Program-made: the position numbers and the translations under genes
Part shown: in pieces, positions 26,119 to 38,146 of the stretch
How positions within the stretch are numbered: the stretch's first letter is position 1
Layout of the letters: each line of letters begins with the position of its first letter
NCBI GenBank assembly: GCA_947499075.1
Contig: CANMNA010000004.1
Span: 1 to 51,747, forward strand
Origin: Myxococcales bacterium
Lineage (GTDB): Bacteria > Myxococcota_A > UBA9042
Direction of reading: 5' to 3'
DNA: 51,747 nucleotides
Notes under the pieces: generated by a model
Databases searched by the model: none
What the model was told of the DNA's origin: nothing
What the model saw: the letters and a program-made list of their open reading frames with translations, nothing else

Positions 26119-26721
26119 GTGACCGACATCGCCGTACCCGAAGCCACAAGCGCTGAAGCTGCCCTGCCCTCTACCGCTGTTGCACCCGAGGTCACAGCCC
26201 TGCAGGCCGCAGTTGCTGCGTTGACAGAGCGTGTGACCGCCCTGGAAGCGCGCCTTGCCGGTAGCGCGGTTGCTGCCGCACCGGTTGCAGCAGTTGCTGC
26301 ATCGGCGGTGGCCGCGACTGCAAGCACCGACGGCATCACGGAGATCAAGGGCCTGCTCGAGTCCCTGTTCGTGGTCGCGCTGAACACCGAAATTACCAAC
26401 CACGAAGTCTTTGACGCCCAGTTCGAAGTCTTCAAGACTCTGGTTCACCACGACCGGCAAGGCTCGCCTCTGCTCGACACTGACTTGCGCCGCTACAAGT
26501 TTGCCCCATTTGTCGGTCGGGCCCGCGACTACTTGACCGACGCCGCCCGACCAGGGTCGTTTCAACTCGAGCGCGTGCTCCCCGACGTCATTGAGCCGCG
26601 CACGGAGTCTGTCAAGGTCCACGTCTTCGTGCGCAACGGTCGGCGCATGAGCCCGCCGATCAGCTTTCGACGCGATTCGCACTGCGGCGGAGCGTTCCGA
26701 ATCGAAAACTCTTCGCTGTAG
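26119..26721 (+). CDS. Hypothetical protein with N-terminal coiled coil
   Basis: A 200-residue protein from GTG 26119 with AAGGA five bases upstream. Residues about 10-60 have a short heptad stretch (VTALQAAVAALTERVTALEAR) and Ala-rich runs; the C-terminal part is compact and mixed (LESLFVVALNTEITNHEVF; LRRYKFAPFVGRARDYL; SVKVHVFVRNGRRM). No signal peptide or membrane helix is seen. It lies 23 bases after the protease stop and may be co-transcribed with it. I do not recognise the fold. Copy 4 of the dispersed repeat follows at 26745. Confidence 0.6.
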   Translation: MTDIAVPEATSAEAALPSTAVAPEVTALQAAVAALTERVTALEARLAGSAVAAAPVAAVAASAVAATASTDGITEIKGLLESLFVVALNTEITNHEVFDAQFEVFKTLVHHDRQGSPLLDTDLRRYKFAPFVGRARDYLTDAARPGSFQLERVLPDVIEPRTESVKVHVFVRNGRRMSPPISFRRDSHCGGAFRIENSSL

Positions 26722-26744
26722 ACCGACAGCGCTCGCGCTTCGCC

Positions 26745-26895
26745 CCCCAAATTCCCCACAGAAATCTCCCGCGGCCCCCGATTTGAGATGCAGATCAAGG
26801 AACAAGGAGCTCAAAGAGCGAGGCGTACTCTGGTACGCCGCAGCGAGAGAAGCGACGCAGTGACGCAGAGATGCGCTCAAAGCGGGGGATCGCGG
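26745..26895 (-). repeat. Dispersed structured repeat, copy 4 (reverse orientation)
   Basis: Same element as at 6814, inverted. On the minus strand it reads CGCGATCCCCCGCTTTGAG at the left and CTCAAATCGGGGGCCGCG at the right, giving nearly paired ends of about 18 bases. It has the eight bases missing from copy 1. It begins 23 bases past a stop codon and ends 81 bases before tRNA-Cys. Confidence 0.9.
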
Positions 26896-26908
26896 GCCCG
26901 ACCGGGGC

Positions 26909-26936
26909 TTGACGCTGTCGTTTTTCTCCGTATCCT
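26909..26936 (+). promoter_or_regulatory. Promoter for tRNA-Cys
   Basis: TTGACG and TATCCT are 16 bases apart; the -10 box ends 40 bases before the tRNA. The -35 box matches five of six consensus bases. Confidence 0.5.
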
Positions 26937-26976
26937 ACCGCCGCCCGACGGGACTTCCTGTTGGGTTGGCAGAAAT

Positions 26977-27050
26977 GGCGGCATAGCCAAGCGGTAAGGC
27001 AGAGGACTGCAAATCCTCCATCCCCGGTTCGATCCCGGGTGCCGCCTCCA
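26977..27050 (+). tRNA. tRNA-Cys (GCA anticodon)
   Basis: A complete cloverleaf with acceptor arms GGCGGCA/TGCCGCC and anticodon stem GAGGA/TCCTC around loop CTGCAAA (anticodon GCA). The discriminator is T and CCA is encoded (27048-27050), unlike the Arg and Leu tRNAs in this window. Confidence 0.96.
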
Positions 27051-27465
27051 CTCTGCAGCGTCCTTGGTCTGGGCCATCGCCCCTTTGCGTTGCTTGTTTC
27101 GAGCAAGCCGCTTTGTGGGTTGAGGCATCGCCAGCATCGACGCGAGCGCGGGCTCCGGCCTGCTGCTTTTCGCTAGCCCACGCTACTGCACTGGGGTCAG
27201 GCGATTGCGCAGCGGATTGGCGGATGCCGCGGAGCCATCAGGAACAACCTGCAAACTCCCGGTGTCTGCCGCGGGAACCGCTGGTCAGCAGCAAGCGTCT
27301 GCCTCGGCAAGCGCCTGCCCGGCAGTGGCCTGCCCGGCAGTGGCCTGCCCGGCAGTGGCCTGCCCGGCAGTGGCCTGCCAGCGTGAGCGACACGATGTCG
27401 TTGTGCGCCTGTGCAGCACTGGGCTCCACGCGCGTCGCGCAGGCATCTGAACTGAGGACCTCTCT
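27051..27465. other. Gene-free spacer between tRNA-Cys and rimP
   Basis: No credible coding frame here; the open frames have no ribosome site and run through a tandem repeat. The spacer holds a weak GCTTG/CAAGC hairpin near 27096 and the 15-bp repeat at 27316. The promoter of the translation operon should be here, but I found no good match. Confidence 0.6.
27316..27375 (+). repeat. Four exact 15-bp tandem repeats upstream of rimP
   Basis: The unit TGCCCGGCAGTGGCC occurs four times with a partial fifth. Each unit contains GCCCGGC, itself nearly palindromic. It lies 90 bases before the rimP start, probably in its mRNA leader. Confidence 0.95.
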
Positions 27466-28179
27466 GTGTCGACCAAGCACCCACATGCAGCACGCAAGTC
27501 CAGACCAGGCGAAGCTGCGGCGTCTGCGAAGCCGGTGGGGCGCAAGACGGCGCCAGAAGTAGCCCAGCAAGGCACAGTGCACGATCCGTTGGAAGCTGCA
27601 GCGGCCATCGCACGGGCAGCGGCGGCGATCACGGTGGTGCGCGAGCTCGATCTGGTGGGATGCACCGTCAAGCCGGTGGGTGCCGATTGGCACATCGAGC
27701 TGCTCGTCGATCGGATGCCAGGCCGCGGCGGCATCACGCTGGACGAGTGCGCCGAAGTCTCGCGCGCGCTGAGCGCCCAAATTGATGCGCCACCTGCCCT
27801 GCTAGGTAATTACGAGCTCGATGTTGGCAGCCCAGGCAGCGAGCGACCGTTGCGCCATGGCGCGGACATGGCGCGGTTCATCGGTACCAACGCCAAGTTT
27901 GCGCTGGTCGTCGACGGCGAACGCGAAACCGTGATCGGCGAGATCGCGGCAATTTCCGCCACGGCTAGCGGCGAGGTCGTCCACGTCAGGACCGGCAAAG
28001 CCAATGCCAAAAAGGGCCTAACTGGCGTGCGCGAGATCGCGCTGAGCACGCTGACTGCGGCGCACTTGGCGCCGACTTTTGAGCAGTGGCTGGCGATCGG
28101 CAAGCGCCTCGCCGCGGAGTGCCCAGTCGTGCAGGACGATTCGGACCTCATAGACACGGATATCCCTCAACAATCGTGA
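27466..28179 (+). CDS. rimP: Ribosome maturation factor RimP
   Basis: A 237-residue factor needed for maturation of the 30S subunit. The family core is seen in WHIELLVDRMPGRGGITLDEC, then AEVSRALSAQID and ELDVGSPGSERPLRHG. It is longer than typical RimP (about 150-170 residues), mainly from a basic, Ala-rich N-terminal extension of about 45 residues (STKHPHAARKSRPGE). The GTG start at 27466 has GAGG eight bases upstream. It opens the classical operon and is followed by nusA after 36 bases. Confidence 0.92.
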   Translation: MSTKHPHAARKSRPGEAAASAKPVGRKTAPEVAQQGTVHDPLEAAAAIARAAAAITVVRELDLVGCTVKPVGADWHIELLVDRMPGRGGITLDECAEVSRALSAQIDAPPALLGNYELDVGSPGSERPLRHGADMARFIGTNAKFALVVDGERETVIGEIAAISATASGEVVHVRTGKANAKKGLTGVREIALSTLTAAHLAPTFEQWLAIGKRLAAECPVVQDDSDLIDTDIPQQS

Positions 28180-28215
28180 CATTTTCCATTTGCATCGCGT
28201 ACCAAGGAGTTCTCC

Positions 28216-29742
28216 ATGATCGGCAATCTCAATCAAATCATTGATCAAGTCTCGAAAGAAAAGAGCATCGACCGTTCGATCCTCGTCGAGGCACTCGAGC
28301 AGGCGATCGTGTCTGCCGCGCGCAAAGTGTTCGGTCAGGGCCGCGAGCTTGAGCCCAAGTACAACGAGGACGACGGCCAAGTCGAGCTCATGCTGTACAT
28401 GAAGGTCGTCGCCGACGAAGAGTTGATGGACTACGAGAAGCAGCTGCCAATGTCGACCGCCCAAGCCATCGATGGCGAAGTCCAGCCTGGCGACGATCTC
28501 GGTTTTCAGGTTTTCTACCTCGACCGCGATCGCGCTCGGGCCGAAGAAGAAGATCGCAAGTACGGCGACGTCTTGGGCATCCGCACCGCCCGTCAGCAGT
28601 TCGGCCGCATTGCCGCCATGACTGCCAAGCAGGTGATCATGCAGCGGGTGCGCGATGCCGAGCGCGACGTGGTGTTCAACGAGTACAAGGATCGCAAGGG
28701 CGAGTTGGTCACGGGCATTGTCCGGCGTTTTGAGCGCGGCAACGTCATCGTCGACCTCGGACGCGCCGAAGCCGTGCTGCCAGTGCGCGAGCAGATGTTT
28801 CGCGAGTCCTACCGGGCAGGCGATCGGGTCCAGGCCTACGTCAAGGACATCAAGCGCGAGGCACGCGGGCCGCAGATCATCTTGTCGCGCACCGACGATC
28901 GCCTCATTGAGAAGCTGTTTGAGCTGGAAGTCCCAGAGATCTACGAGGGCATCGTCAAGATCATGCGGGTCGCCCGCGAGCCGGGAGAGCGTGCCAAGAT
29001 CGCGGTGGCGAGCAAGGACAGCGACGTCGATCCGGTGGGCGCGTGCGTCGGCATGAAGGGATCGCGTGTCCAAGCGGTGGTTTCGGAACTGAAAGGCGAA
29101 AAAATCGACATCGTGCCGTGGAGCCCCGACACCGCCAAGTTCGTCTGCAACGCCATTCAGCCCGCCGAAGTGAGCCGGGTGCTGATCGACGAGGACAACC
29201 AGACGATCGAATTGATCGTGCCTGACGATCAGCTCAGCCTGGCGATTGGCCGGCGGGGGCAAAACGTGCGGTTGGCCTCCAAGTTGGTCGGCTGGAAAAT
29301 CGACATCCAGAGTGAATCCAAGATCAACGAGATGAAGAACATGCTCGGCGAGGCCCTCAAGGTCGTGCCCGATCTGGACGAAACGGTCATCTCGTACTTG
29401 TTCAAGCTGGGCTACCACAGCCCAGAGAACTTGCTCAACGCCCATGTAGAGGACCTCGCGGCGATCCATGGCATCAACGAAGATCGGGCGATGCACATCC
29501 AGCAAATCGCGCACGAGGTGAAAAAGCGTCGCGACGAGGAGCAGCGCGCGGCCAAAGAGCGCATGATCGCCGACAACGCCGCCGCAGCGGCCCGTGCCGA
29601 AGCCGAAGCGCTGGCAGGTCCAGCGCCCGCCGAGGAGAGCAGCGAGCCTGAAGCGACGAGCGAGCATGCTGAGGATGCGCCGGCAGATGGTGAAGCTCCG
29701 GCCGCCGCTGCCGATGTGGATACCGCTGCGGCGGTCGTGTAG
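28216..29742 (+). CDS. nusA: Transcription termination/antitermination factor NusA
   Basis: A 508-residue RNA polymerase-binding factor controlling pausing, termination and antitermination. An N-terminal polymerase-binding domain ([19 protein letters not shown]) is followed by an S1 domain ([20 protein letters not shown]), KH1 ([19 protein letters not shown]) and KH2 ([20 protein letters not shown]). A helix-hairpin-helix-like segment ([17 protein letters not shown]) precedes an Ala/Glu-rich acidic tail of about 60 residues. AAGGAG six bases before the ATG is the strongest ribosome site of the operon. Confidence 0.96.
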   Translation: MIGNLNQIIDQVSKEKSIDRSILVEALEQAIVSAARKVFGQGRELEPKYNEDDGQVELMLYMKVVADEELMDYEKQLPMSTAQAIDGEVQPGDDLGFQVFYLDRDRARAEEEDRKYGDVLGIRTARQQFGRIAAMTAKQVIMQRVRDAERDVVFNEYKDRKGELVTGIVRRFERGNVIVDLGRAEAVLPVREQMFRESYRAGDRVQAYVKDIKREARGPQIILSRTDDRLIEKLFELEVPEIYEGIVKIMRVAREPGERAKIAVASKDSDVDPVGACVGMKGSRVQAVVSELKGEKIDIVPWSPDTAKFVCNAIQPAEVSRVLIDEDNQTIELIVPDDQLSLAIGRRGQNVRLASKLVGWKIDIQSESKINEMKNMLGEALKVVPDLDETVISYLFKLGYHSPENLLNAHVEDLAAIHGINEDRAMHIQQIAHEVKKRRDEEQRAAKERMIADNAAAAARAEAEALAGPAPAEESSEPEATSEHAEDAPADGEAPAAAADVDTAAAVV

Positions 29743-29754
29743 GCCCAACCAGCG

Positions 29755-30392
29755 ATGCCCAATGAACCTGCGGGCGCGGCCCCGGCGCGCAGTTGCGCGA
29801 TCTGTCGTCGACGCGCGCCACTGGTACAGCTGCTTGCGCTATCGGCGCACGGCGGGCTGTGGCATTTGGTCCGCATCGGCGGGCGGGCAGTCTCTGTCGC
29901 TATTGCGCAGCCTGTGCTTGCCAGTGCGCGCGAATCCAGCGACAATGCTGCCCCCTGCGGCGACTCGGCAATGTCCGGTGGCGCCGTGGGCAGTGTCAGT
30001 TCGGCCCAAAACCATCCGTTCAATTCGGTAGTTGAAGGTCAAGCTGGACCAGCGCGGCTCGGCAAGCGCCAGTACGTCTGCCCGTCAGGGCGATGCCTGG
30101 CCAACTGGGCAAGGCGCCTCGGGCAGGCTGCAAGCGCCGCGGAAGCGGTGGTGCAGACGGGCCTGAAGCTGATCGCAGACATCGCAGCGCTTCGGCGAGC
30201 GGGTCTGCGCCGGCGGCGTTGCGAAGCTGCGGGCGACGAGCTCCTCGTCTCCTTGCAGGCAGTACAGGATCAGTTGCTCGCCAACTGGTCTGGTCGAACC
30301 GGCAGTTTGTCGGCACAGGAGCAACGATCGGCAGCGCGGCCCAGGGCCCATGCCGCCGATCGCAGGCGTGACCCAAAGGGTGCGCGGGAGTG

Positions 30393-30393
<1 letters not shown>
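29755..30393 (+). CDS. YlxR-family (DUF448) RNA-binding protein with internal insertion
   Basis: A 212-residue protein in the position always held by ylxR between nusA and infB. The two conserved blocks are present: RSCAICRRRAPLVQLLAL near residues 12-30 and GKRQYVCPSGRCLANWARR near 100-120. Typical members are 90-100 residues, with the blocks about 20-25 apart; here roughly 55 extra, Ser/Ala/Gly-rich residues lie between them, and a charged tail of about 90 residues follows. The stop TGA overlaps the infB ATG (TGATG), so infB translation is coupled to this gene. Confidence 0.75.
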
Positions 30394-33602
<3,209 letters not shown>

Positions 33603-33668
33603 CTGGTCACGTTTTATCCATCGTAGATGCCGCGCGAACTGAGCGGCGTCTAGCCTGAGACCGCCACG

Positions 33669-34073
33669 ATGCGACGTCAGCCCAGCTTCACCCGTGCCGG
33701 TCGCATGGAGCACCTGATGCTCGACGAGGTCGAGCGTCTGCTGAATTACGAGATCCGCAGCCAGTTGGCCCAGCAGATCAAGGTCACCGGCGGTCGGTTG
33801 TCGGCAGACCTGGGCCACTTGCGCGTGCAGTTCGTGCTGCAGCAGGGCGGCGAGCCCGGCAAGGCGTACCAAGAGCTGTTTGAGCGCGTGGGCCCCTTCT
33901 TGTCGCGCACACTGCAGGAAACCCTGCAGCTGCGCGGGCGGCCGCAAGTGGCGTTTCATTTCGACCGCGACGCCATTCAGATGGAGCGCATCCGCGTGTT
34001 GCTTTCCGCCGAGAAGGCTGACGCCGCCGCTGCCGAGCCTGAACCGGCAGAGGATGCCCCGACTGACGACTAG
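33669..34073 (+). CDS. rbfA: Ribosome-binding factor A
   Basis: A 134-residue KH-like protein that helps 16S rRNA 5' end maturation. The family pattern is seen in the basic N-terminus RRQPSFTRAGRMEHLMLDEV, the strand pair LGHLRVQFVLQQGG, and RTLQETLQLRGRPQVAFHFD near the end. An acidic Ala/Glu/Asp tail closes it. Its last 20 bases overlap the start of truB. Sequence is divergent but position and length fit. Confidence 0.88.
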   Translation: MRRQPSFTRAGRMEHLMLDEVERLLNYEIRSQLAQQIKVTGGRLSADLGHLRVQFVLQQGGEPGKAYQELFERVGPFLSRTLQETLQLRGRPQVAFHFDRDAIQMERIRVLLSAEKADAAAAEPEPAEDAPTDD

Positions 34074-34980
34074 CGATCCTGAACTCACCGGCGTTTTGGT
34101 CATCGACAAGCCGCTGGGATGCACCAGCCGCGCTGTCGTCAACCGCATCAACCGCTGGCTTGGCGTGCGCTCGGCTGGCCATGCCGGCACGCTCGATCCC
34201 CAAGCCAGCGGCATTCTCGTGGTCGCGGTCGGCGAGGCGACCAAGCTGATTCGCTGGCTGCAGGACGCAGCCAAGACCTACGAGGTCACGATCGCGCTGG
34301 GTGCTGCGACGGTGAGCGATGATGCAGCAAGCGCGATCGTGGCGACGGCGCCCGTGCCCGACAGCCTGTCGCTGGCGCAGATTCAAGCGATCTTGGACAG
34401 CTGGCAGGGCGCTATGGCCCAAGTGCCGCCGCAAGTCAGCGCGCTGCAGCAAGATGGTGTGCGCGATCATCAGCGGGTGCGGCGCGGCGAGACCGTGGAT
34501 CGCGCCCCGCGGCAGGTCATGCTGCACCGAGCTCGGGTGATGGATCTGGATGGTCCTGCGCTGCAACTGGAAGTGACATGTGGCTCGGGCTTCTACGTAC
34601 GCGCGTTGGCGCGTGACCTCGCGCTGGCCTTGGGGACGCTGGGTCATGTCGTGGCGCTGCGGCGGACAGCCGGCTCTGGGTTTGCGTTGCCCGATGCGCT
34701 GGCACTCGAGGCGCTGATCCAGCAGCCGTGCGCGGCCTTTGCGGATCTGGCGCTGGACCTGCGCACAGCCATCGGACGACTCCTGCCCGCATTGCAGGTT
34801 GACCCACAGACTGCGCTGATGCTGCGGCAGGGCAAGACGCCTTCAGTGGCGCATGCCGTATCGGGGCTTGCGGTTGCCGTTGTCGATCAGGAGCTGGTGG
34901 CGATTGTAGATGTCGCCGATGGCCAGGCAACCGTGGTGCGCGGGTTTGCGCACACGGCGGTGCGGGTCGAGCCCAAATAG
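34054..34980 (+). CDS. truB: tRNA pseudouridine(55) synthase TruB
   Basis: A 308-residue enzyme forming pseudouridine 55 in the T loop of tRNAs. The opening GVLVIDKPLGCTSRAVVNR and the catalytic block GHAGTLDPQASGILVVAVG (the Asp of GTLDP) are plain, as are KTYEVTIALG and CGSGFYVRALARDLALALG. A PUA-like C-terminal part follows. ATG 34054 overlaps rbfA by 20 bases, with GAGG just before it, so the two are coupled. Confidence 0.94.
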   Translation: MPRLTTSDPELTGVLVIDKPLGCTSRAVVNRINRWLGVRSAGHAGTLDPQASGILVVAVGEATKLIRWLQDAAKTYEVTIALGAATVSDDAASAIVATAPVPDSLSLAQIQAILDSWQGAMAQVPPQVSALQQDGVRDHQRVRRGETVDRAPRQVMLHRARVMDLDGPALQLEVTCGSGFYVRALARDLALALGTLGHVVALRRTAGSGFALPDALALEALIQQPCAAFADLALDLRTAIGRLLPALQVDPQTALMLRQGKTPSVAHAVSGLAVAVVDQELVAIVDVADGQATVVRGFAHTAVRVEPK

Positions 34981-34992
34981 CCGAATTTTCTG

Positions 34993-35021
34993 TTGACATG
35001 TGGACCAGAGGCCTTTAACAT
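34993..35021 (+). promoter_or_regulatory. Near-consensus promoter for rpsO
   Basis: TTGACA (34993-34998) and TAACAT (35016-35021) are separated by exactly 17 bases, just after the truB stop. The transcript would have a leader of about 160 bases before rpsO. It would let rpsO-pnp be expressed apart from the upstream operon. Confidence 0.7.
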
Positions 35022-35185
35022 GCCGCGCCTTAGCAGGACACCCCGAAGACGCGGTGTCCGGGGGAATTCACGGCAGAAGGCTTCTTCGCAGCGCAATTTC
35101 GCCCCTCTTTACCACCGCAAATCGCCGCCCGGCCTGCCCGCATAGCGCGACGCCCGCCGACCGCCGCAACAAGGACAGCAAGACA

Positions 35186-35455
35186 ATGGCGCTTCTCGCA
35201 TTCCAAAAAGCCGCAATCGTGCAGGCCAATGGCACGCATCCGGCAGACACGGGCTCGCCCGAGGTTCAAATCGGTCTGTTGACCGAGCGGATCACCTACC
35301 TGACTGAGCACTTCAAGGTTAACCCCAAAGACCACCACAGCCGGCGCGGCTTGCTGCGCCTAGTGAGTCAACGCCGCGGCTTGCTCGACTACGTGCACCG
35401 CTGCGATGTCGTGCGGTACAAGGCGATCCTGGTCAAGTTCGACCTGCGCAAGTAG
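35186..35455 (+). CDS. rpsO: 30S ribosomal protein S15
   Basis: An 89-residue protein, the standard S15 length, which binds the central domain of 16S rRNA. The signature is complete: THPADTGSPEVQIGLLTERI, LTEHFKVNPKDHHSRRGL, LVSQRRGLLDYV and the end YKAILVKFDLRK. ATG 35186 follows AAGGA. The gene has its own strong promoter at 34993 and is followed by pnp after 276 bases, in which I see no gene. S15 in other bacteria represses its own translation by binding its leader; the leader here is long enough for that, but no known fold was recognised. Confidence 0.97.
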   Translation: MALLAFQKAAIVQANGTHPADTGSPEVQIGLLTERITYLTEHFKVNPKDHHSRRGLLRLVSQRRGLLDYVHRCDVVRYKAILVKFDLRK

Positions 35456-35731
35456 CTATCTGCCCACGGTCGTCGCGCCTGCCGCTCTGTCACGTTGGCA
35501 GATGCATGGGCAACACGATTGGCACGGCTGTAGCTCGGGCTCGCCAGCGCCAACTCTCCCTTCGTGACACGGTGCACGCATCTGCAAAGGTGGGTGTGCA
35601 TCGACCCGCAAGGGATCCCGCGCTGGACGTGCCAAGTCGCCGTCCGCCACCTCTCTTTGTAGTGCGTCACCATCAACGGGCGAGATCCGCCCATCGCTCG
35701 GCCACGACGGCCGGGCAACTGAGAATTCGAA

Positions 35732-38017
35732 ATGAGCCTTTTTCCTAATCATCTCAAGACTGACATCCAAATCGGCGACAAGACCATGACGCTGGACACC
35801 GGCAAGGTGGCCAAGCAAGCCAATGGTTCTGTGCTGATCAGCATGGGCGACACCTCGGTGCTGTGCACGGCAGTGTCGACGTTGACCAACAAAGTGGGCG
35901 CCCAGTTCTTTCCGCTGTCCTGCGACTACGTCGAAAAGATGTACGCGGCCGGCCGGGTTCCGGGCAGCTATTTCCGCCGTGAGGCGCGCCAAGGCGAGCA
36001 CGAAATTCTGGCCAGCCGCATCATCGATCGGCCGTGCCGTCCGCTGTTTCCAGAGGGCTTCCAAGCGGAGACCCAAGTCAACGCACTGGTGTTGTCGTAC
36101 GACAAGATCAACGACTCCGTTGTGTTGGCGGTCAACGGCTGCTCGGCAGCTTTGGCCATCTCGGACATTCCGTGGGCAGGCCCCATCGCTGCGGCCCGGG
36201 TCGGTCACGTCAATGGCCAACTGGTGTGCAACCCGACCAAGGCTGAGCGCGCAGAGTCCGATCTCGACCTGTTCATCGTGGTCGGCCCCAGCGGCATCGT
36301 GATGGTCGAGGCTGGCGCCAACTTCGTGTCTGAGACCCTGATGATCGAGGCCCTGCTGTTCGGCGAGGCCCAGCTCAAGCCCGTGGTGCAAGCGATCACC
36401 GACTTGGCCGCCAAGATTGGCAAGCCCAAGTACACGTTCGTGTCACCGACGCAGGATCCTGAGCTGGTCGCCGCGTGCCGTGCAGTGGCCTATGAAGAGA
36501 CCAAGGCGTCGATCGCGATTCGCGCCAAGCAGGAGCGCTATGCAGCGGCCAGCTTGGTCAAGAAGCACGCCGTTAGCGCGCTCATCGGGCGCTTCCCGGG
36601 CCAGGAAGAAGCGATCAAGGAGATCGTCTCCAGCTTCAAAGATGAGATCTGCCGCAAGCAGATCGCGTTCGACCGCATTCGGCTCGATGGCCGGGCCTTG
36701 GATCAGGTCCGCGAGATCGAGATCGAGGTCGGCTCGCTCAAGCGCGCCCACGGCTCGGCGCTGTTCACCCGCGGTGAGACCCAAGGTCTGGTCGCTGTGA
36801 CGCTGGGTACTGGCCACGATGCGCAGAAAGTCGAGACCATGGACGCCCGCGACACTGAGCGCAAGTTCATGCTCCACTACAACTTTCCGTCTTTCTCCAC
36901 CGGCGAAGTCAAGCCAAATCGTGGTCCAGGTCGCCGCGAAATCGGACACGGCAACCTCGCTCAACGCGGCATCGCGCCGGCGTTGCCTTCGTTTGAGATG
37001 TTCCCCTACGTCATCCGCTCCGTCAGCGAGATCTTGGAGTCTAACGGTTCGTCGTCGATGGCGACCGTTTGCGGCACCTCGCTGGCGCTGATGGACGCCG
37101 GTGTGCCGATCTCAAGCGCCGTGGCCGGCGTCGCGATGGGCTTGGTCAAGGAAGGCGACGCCATCGGCGTGCTGACCGACATCTTGGGCGACGAGGATCA
37201 CTTCGGCGACATGGACTTCAAGGTCATTGGCAACCGTCAGGGCATCAGCGCGCTGCAGATGGACATCAAGATCGATGGCCTCGATCGCGCAGTGCTCGAA
37301 ACCGCGCTGGCTCAGGCCCGCGAAGGCCGGCTGCATATCTTGGGCGAGATGGACAAGGTCATCTCCCGCGAGCGCGCCGAGCTTTCGCCGTTTGCGCCGC
37401 GCATCTACACCATCCTCATCAACCCTGAGCGCATCAAGGACCTCATCGGCCCGGGCGGCAAGCACATCAAGGCCATTCAGGCCTCGACCGGCGTACAGAT
37501 CGACATCGAAGAAGACGGCACCGTGCGCGTGGGCGCCGTGGACGCCGACATCGCCGAGAGGGCCATCGAGATGATTCGGGCGCATACGTCCGAAGCCGAG
37601 ATTGGCAGGGACTACGAAGGCGAAGTGGTGCGCATCGTCGACTTTGGCGCCTTCGTGCGGATCATGCCGGGTACCGATGGCCTGGTGCACATCTCCGAGC
37701 TGGCCGAGGGCCACGTGCCGAGCGTGTCGGCGGTTTGCAAACTGGGCGACAAGCTCAAGGTCCGCGTCGTTGCGGTCGACCGCGGCAAGGTCCGCTTGTC
37801 GCACCGCGAAGCGATGGGCGAGAACGCGCCCAAGTTCGAAGGCCGCGCCGGGCCCCGCGAAGGTGGCGAGGCACCGCGCGAGCCGCGTCGCGATGACCGC
37901 CGCGACGACCGCCGCGATCGCGGCCCAGCCCGTGGCTCCGACGGTGGTGGCCGCGGCGAGCGCAATCCGGCTGCCGAGGCCCGCCGCAACGATCGCGGCG
38001 AGCGTCCTGCGACCTAG
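35732..38017 (+). CDS. pnp: Polyribonucleotide nucleotidyltransferase (PNPase)
   Basis: A 761-residue 3'-to-5' exoribonuclease of the RNA degradosome. Two RNase PH-like halves are present (YFRREARQGEHEILASRIID; RGETQGLVAVTLGTG; NFPSFSTGEVKPNRGPGRRE; GVAMGLVKEGD), then a KH domain with LIGPGGKHIKAIQ near residue 570 and an S1 domain with GEVVRIVDFGAFVRI near 630. The C-terminus is an Arg/Asp/Gly-rich tail of about 60 residues (RRDDRRDDRRDRGP). The stop codon lies inside the outer arm of the palindrome at 38016-38073. Confidence 0.97.
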   Translation: MSLFPNHLKTDIQIGDKTMTLDTGKVAKQANGSVLISMGDTSVLCTAVSTLTNKVGAQFFPLSCDYVEKMYAAGRVPGSYFRREARQGEHEILASRIIDRPCRPLFPEGFQAETQVNALVLSYDKINDSVVLAVNGCSAALAISDIPWAGPIAAARVGHVNGQLVCNPTKAERAESDLDLFIVVGPSGIVMVEAGANFVSETLMIEALLFGEAQLKPVVQAITDLAAKIGKPKYTFVSPTQDPELVAACRAVAYEETKASIAIRAKQERYAAASLVKKHAVSALIGRFPGQEEAIKEIVSSFKDEICRKQIAFDRIRLDGRALDQVREIEIEVGSLKRAHGSALFTRGETQGLVAVTLGTGHDAQKVETMDARDTERKFMLHYNFPSFSTGEVKPNRGPGRREIGHGNLAQRGIAPALPSFEMFPYVIRSVSEILESNGSSSMATVCGTSLALMDAGVPISSAVAGVAMGLVKEGDAIGVLTDILGDEDHFGDMDFKVIGNRQGISALQMDIKIDGLDRAVLETALAQAREGRLHILGEMDKVISRERAELSPFAPRIYTILINPERIKDLIGPGGKHIKAIQASTGVQIDIEEDGTVRVGAVDADIAERAIEMIRAHTSEAEIGRDYEGEVVRIVDFGAFVRIMPGTDGLVHISELAEGHVPSVSAVCKLGDKLKVRVVAVDRGKVRLSHREAMGENAPKFEGRAGPREGGEAPREPRRDDRRDDRRDRGPARGSDGGGRGERNPAAEARRNDRGERPAT

Positions 38018-38073
38018 TACCATAGATCCCAAATTCGCGTTGGGTTACCAACGCGAATTTGGAGCCTGGTACT
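38016..38073. repeat. Nested palindrome at the pnp stop codon
   Basis: CCAAATTCGCGTTGG and CCAACGCGAATTTGG form a perfect 15-bp stem with the four-base loop GTTA (38029-38062). Outside it AGTACCA (38016-38022) pairs with TGGTACT (38067-38073). The pnp TAG stop runs into the outer arm. No T-run follows. Confidence 0.9.
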
Positions 38074-38107
38074 GGAGGCTGCGGATGCGGCCGACCGCGG
38101 GAGTCGC

Positions 38108-38126
38108 AGGGGGCGGCGCGCCCCCT
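38108..38126. terminator. Strong GC hairpin behind pnp
   Basis: AGGGGGCG and CGCCCCCT pair around a three-base loop. TCTC rather than a T-run follows, so a terminator role is possible but not clear. Confidence 0.4.
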
Positions 38127-38146
38127 TCTCCAAACGAAACAACCTA

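Noticed and set aside
27205..27450. An open frame of 81 codons with repeated ACPAV
   Set aside because: It only reads through the 15-bp tandem array, has no ribosome site and no conserved-looking part.
35456..35731. A recognised regulatory RNA in the pnp leader
   Set aside because: Only weak imperfect stems can be drawn; nothing matches a known riboswitch or the RNase III hairpins of other pnp leaders.
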